NCBI RefSeq assembly: GCF_000682735.1
Contig: NZ_AWFD01000036.1
Coordinates: 62,001-126,000, forward strand
DNA: 64,000 nucleotides
Reading direction: 5' to 3'
Origin: Hyphomonas sp. CY54-11-8
Lineage (GTDB): Bacteria; Pseudomonadota; Alphaproteobacteria; Caulobacterales; Hyphomonadaceae
Shown here piece by piece: positions 62,580-64,000 of the stretch. Position 1 is the stretch's first letter. Every line of letters begins with the position of its first letter. The position numbers and the translations under genes were made by a program. The notes beneath the pieces were generated by a model. The model did no database searches, was not told where the DNA came from, and saw only the letters and a list, made by a program, of their open reading frames with translations.

Positions 62580-63632
62580 TCAGCCCGACGTCGCCAGCCG
62601 GAATGCCTTGGCGAAAACGCTGGGCAGGCCTTCCACCCCGGCCAATGGCACCCAGACGCCGTCTGCCTTCGGGCGGCGCGGCAGGTTTGCCCGCTGCACG
62701 GTGAGGCGCAGATCGAAATGCGTGAAGACGTGGCGGACTTCGCCAATCTCCTCCCAGCCTGCCGCGAAGGGGGGGGCGAGATCTGAGCGCTCGCCCTCCG
62801 ACCAGTCGCTGGTGGGCAGGCCCAGCATGCCACCGAGCAGTCCCTTGTCCGGTCGCCGCTGCAGCAGAACTTCGCCCTTGTGAACCGCCACGAAGGCCGC
62901 GCCGCGCCGGATGGGCTTCACCTTTTTCGGCGGTTTGATGGGATAGCGCTCCGGGTCGCCTTCCGCCTTGGCAGCGCAATAAGCGGCAAGCGGGCAGATC
63001 AGGCAGTTTGGCTTGGTCGGCGTGCATACCGTGGCGCCGAGGTCCATCAGCGCTTCGGCAAAGTCCCCCGGACGGTCGTCCGGTACGAGACGTTCCACTT
63101 GCTTATGGAGGCGCTTCTTCTCCTCGGGCCAGTCACCTTTTAGAGCCAGAAGGCGCGCGAAGACGCGATCTACATTGCCGTCCACCGCCGCGGCCGCCTG
63201 GTTGAACGCGATCGCGGCGATGGCGCCCGCCGTATAAGGCCCAATGCCCGGCAGCCTCTTCAGCGCCTCCGCCGTTTCCGGCCAGCTGCCGCGCGCCGCA
63301 ATCTCCCGCGCACATTTCAGCAGGTTCCGCGCCCGGGCGTAGTAGCCGAGCCCGGCCCAGGCCGCCATGACATCTTCATCCTTCGCCTCGGCCAACGCCT
63401 CGACCGTCGGCCAGCGCTTTGTAAAGGCATGGAAATACGGCGTGCCGTGAGGAATGGTTGTCTGCTGCAGCATGATCTCGGCCAGCCAGACGCGGTAAGG
63501 GTCCCGCCGCTCGCCCAGCGCCGTGCGCCACGGCAGATCCCGCCCATGCTTGTCGAACCAGACGAGCAAGTCTGCAGGCAGTCTGTTCAAATCCCCGTGT
63601 TTCGGCACAGCCTGCCTTCCCGTTGTCTTCAT
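62580..63632 (-). CDS. mutY: A/G-specific adenine DNA glycosylase
   Basis: MutY removes adenine paired with 8-oxoguanine. The 350-residue protein shows catalytic Glu in LAEIMLQQTT, the helix-hairpin-helix LPGIGPYTAGAI, catalytic Asp in VDGNVDRVFAR, and a 4Fe-4S cluster with CTPTKPNCLICPLAAYC (C-x6-C-x2-C-x5-C). The C-terminal NUDIX-like domain (about 225-350) recognises 8-oxoG. The divergent DUF721 gene starts 20 bases away. Confidence 0.95.
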   Translation of the reverse strand: MKTTGRQAVPKHGDLNRLPADLLVWFDKHGRDLPWRTALGERRDPYRVWLAEIMLQQTTIPHGTPYFHAFTKRWPTVEALAEAKDEDVMAAWAGLGYYARARNLLKCAREIAARGSWPETAEALKRLPGIGPYTAGAIAAIAFNQAAAAVDGNVDRVFARLLALKGDWPEEKKRLHKQVERLVPDDRPGDFAEALMDLGATVCTPTKPNCLICPLAAYCAAKAEGDPERYPIKPPKKVKPIRRGAAFVAVHKGEVLLQRRPDKGLLGGMLGLPTSDWSEGERSDLAPPFAAGWEEIGEVRHVFTHFDLRLTVQRANLPRRPKADGVWVPLAGVEGLPSVFAKAFRLATSG

Positions 63633-63652
63633 TCCCGTGCAATCTCAGATCA

Positions 63653-64000
63653 ATGGTGACCAGATCAAGCATCGATCCCATTGAGGAGGCCCGCGCACGG
63701 GTCCGTCTGCGCTACATGCGCGGCCGGGCCGTCCATCCGGGCATGCCGAAGATCGGTGTGGCGGCTGAGCGGCTGACCCGCAAGTCCGGTGCGAAGAAAC
63801 TGCCGCCGATCCAGGTCCTGAAGAGCCGGTGGCGCGAGATCGCCGGGGAGCAACTCTACAAGTTCTGCCGGCCCGAACGCCTGAGCGGCGGCAAGGACGG
63901 CCGGGTGCTGACCCTGCGCGTTCTGCCTCAGGCGGCTCCGATGGTTCAGCACCAATCAGAGACAATCCGCCAGCGCGTCTCGGTTGCGGCCGGCGGCGAT
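63653..64000 (+). CDS. DUF721/DciA-like protein, truncated by window end
   Basis: From ATG 63653, 116 codons are visible with no stop. The N-terminus is basic and IQVLKSRWREIAGEQLYKF followed by GRVLTLRVLPQAAPM matches DUF721, the KH-like family that includes DciA, a loader of the DnaB helicase. It is usually encoded next to mutY, then a DsbA-like gene and smc in Alphaproteobacteria; the downstream part is outside the window. Confidence 0.75.
   Translation, partial: MVTRSSIDPIEEARARVRLRYMRGRAVHPGMPKIGVAAERLTRKSGAKKLPPIQVLKSRWREIAGEQLYKFCRPERLSGGKDGRVLTLRVLPQAAPMVQHQSETIRQRVSVAAGGD

Overview
The window is high-GC alphaproteobacterial DNA. Gene content points to a stalked or budding Hyphomonadaceae-type organism (Hyphomonas or a relative). 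Supporting features are a CcrM GANTC methyltransferase with a GANTC-rich promoter, tandem PilZ and PAS proteins, a large TonB receptor, an rrn operon of the form 16S-tRNA-Ile-tRNA-Ala-23S-5S-tRNA-fMet, and the mrcA-prfB pair. The genus is an inference from gene content, not a database result.

Positions 1-20068 are one end of an integrative conjugative element. They hold a VirD2-like (DUF3363) relaxase, a VirD4/TraG coupling ATPase, a ribbon-helix-helix protein, and a full trbBCDEJLFGI mating-pair operon followed by DUF2274 and DUF736 genes. A 58-residue protein and a large serine recombinase come last. The recombinase ORF runs through a terminator-like hairpin and ends inside the tRNA-fMet gene, which places the element boundary at the distal tRNA of the rrn operon. 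The other end of the element lies outside the window.

The most interesting part is a visibly AT-richer cargo block at about 2.04-5.98 kb, set between relaxase and traG. It encodes a two-gene operon with a 4-base ATGA overlap: a SIR2-APAZ protein followed by a short MID-PIWI prokaryotic Argonaute. This is the SPARSA architecture, a family known for NAD+ depletion on invader-DNA sensing. A small one-TM protein sits beside it. The traG gene immediately after the cargo lacks a normal start codon and appears to begin at AUU behind a GGAGG ribosome site.

Positions 20069-25436 are the rrn operon on the minus strand, with two sigma70-like promoters and a boxA upstream. From 26.1 kb onward is chromosomal housekeeping and accessory content: CBS protein, rhomboid protease, TonB receptor, PAS protein, phosphocholine phospholipase C, MetX-like hydrolase, GMC oxidoreductase, PilZ protein, gamma carbonic anhydrase, PhoH and a zinc alcohol dehydrogenase. 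At 39.8-42.4 kb a TIR-TM-formylglycine-enzyme-like protein is followed by a 4-TM SLATT-like protein, a candidate second immune module.

The remaining part holds an outer-membrane barrel, a broken gene, prfB with its programmed +1 frameshift, PBP1A, a TPR lipoprotein, an aquaporin and ETF-ubiquinone oxidoreductase. These are followed by a cysteine-poor family-4-like uracil-DNA glycosylase, the TIGR04283/TIGR04282 glycosyltransferase pair and a radical SAM protein. A DUF779-aldehyde dehydrogenase-GAF/Fis regulator locus carries a 26-bp palindromic operator. The window closes with a TRIC channel, ccrM, a nonsense-interrupted LysE gene, mutY and the start of a DciA/DUF721 gene.
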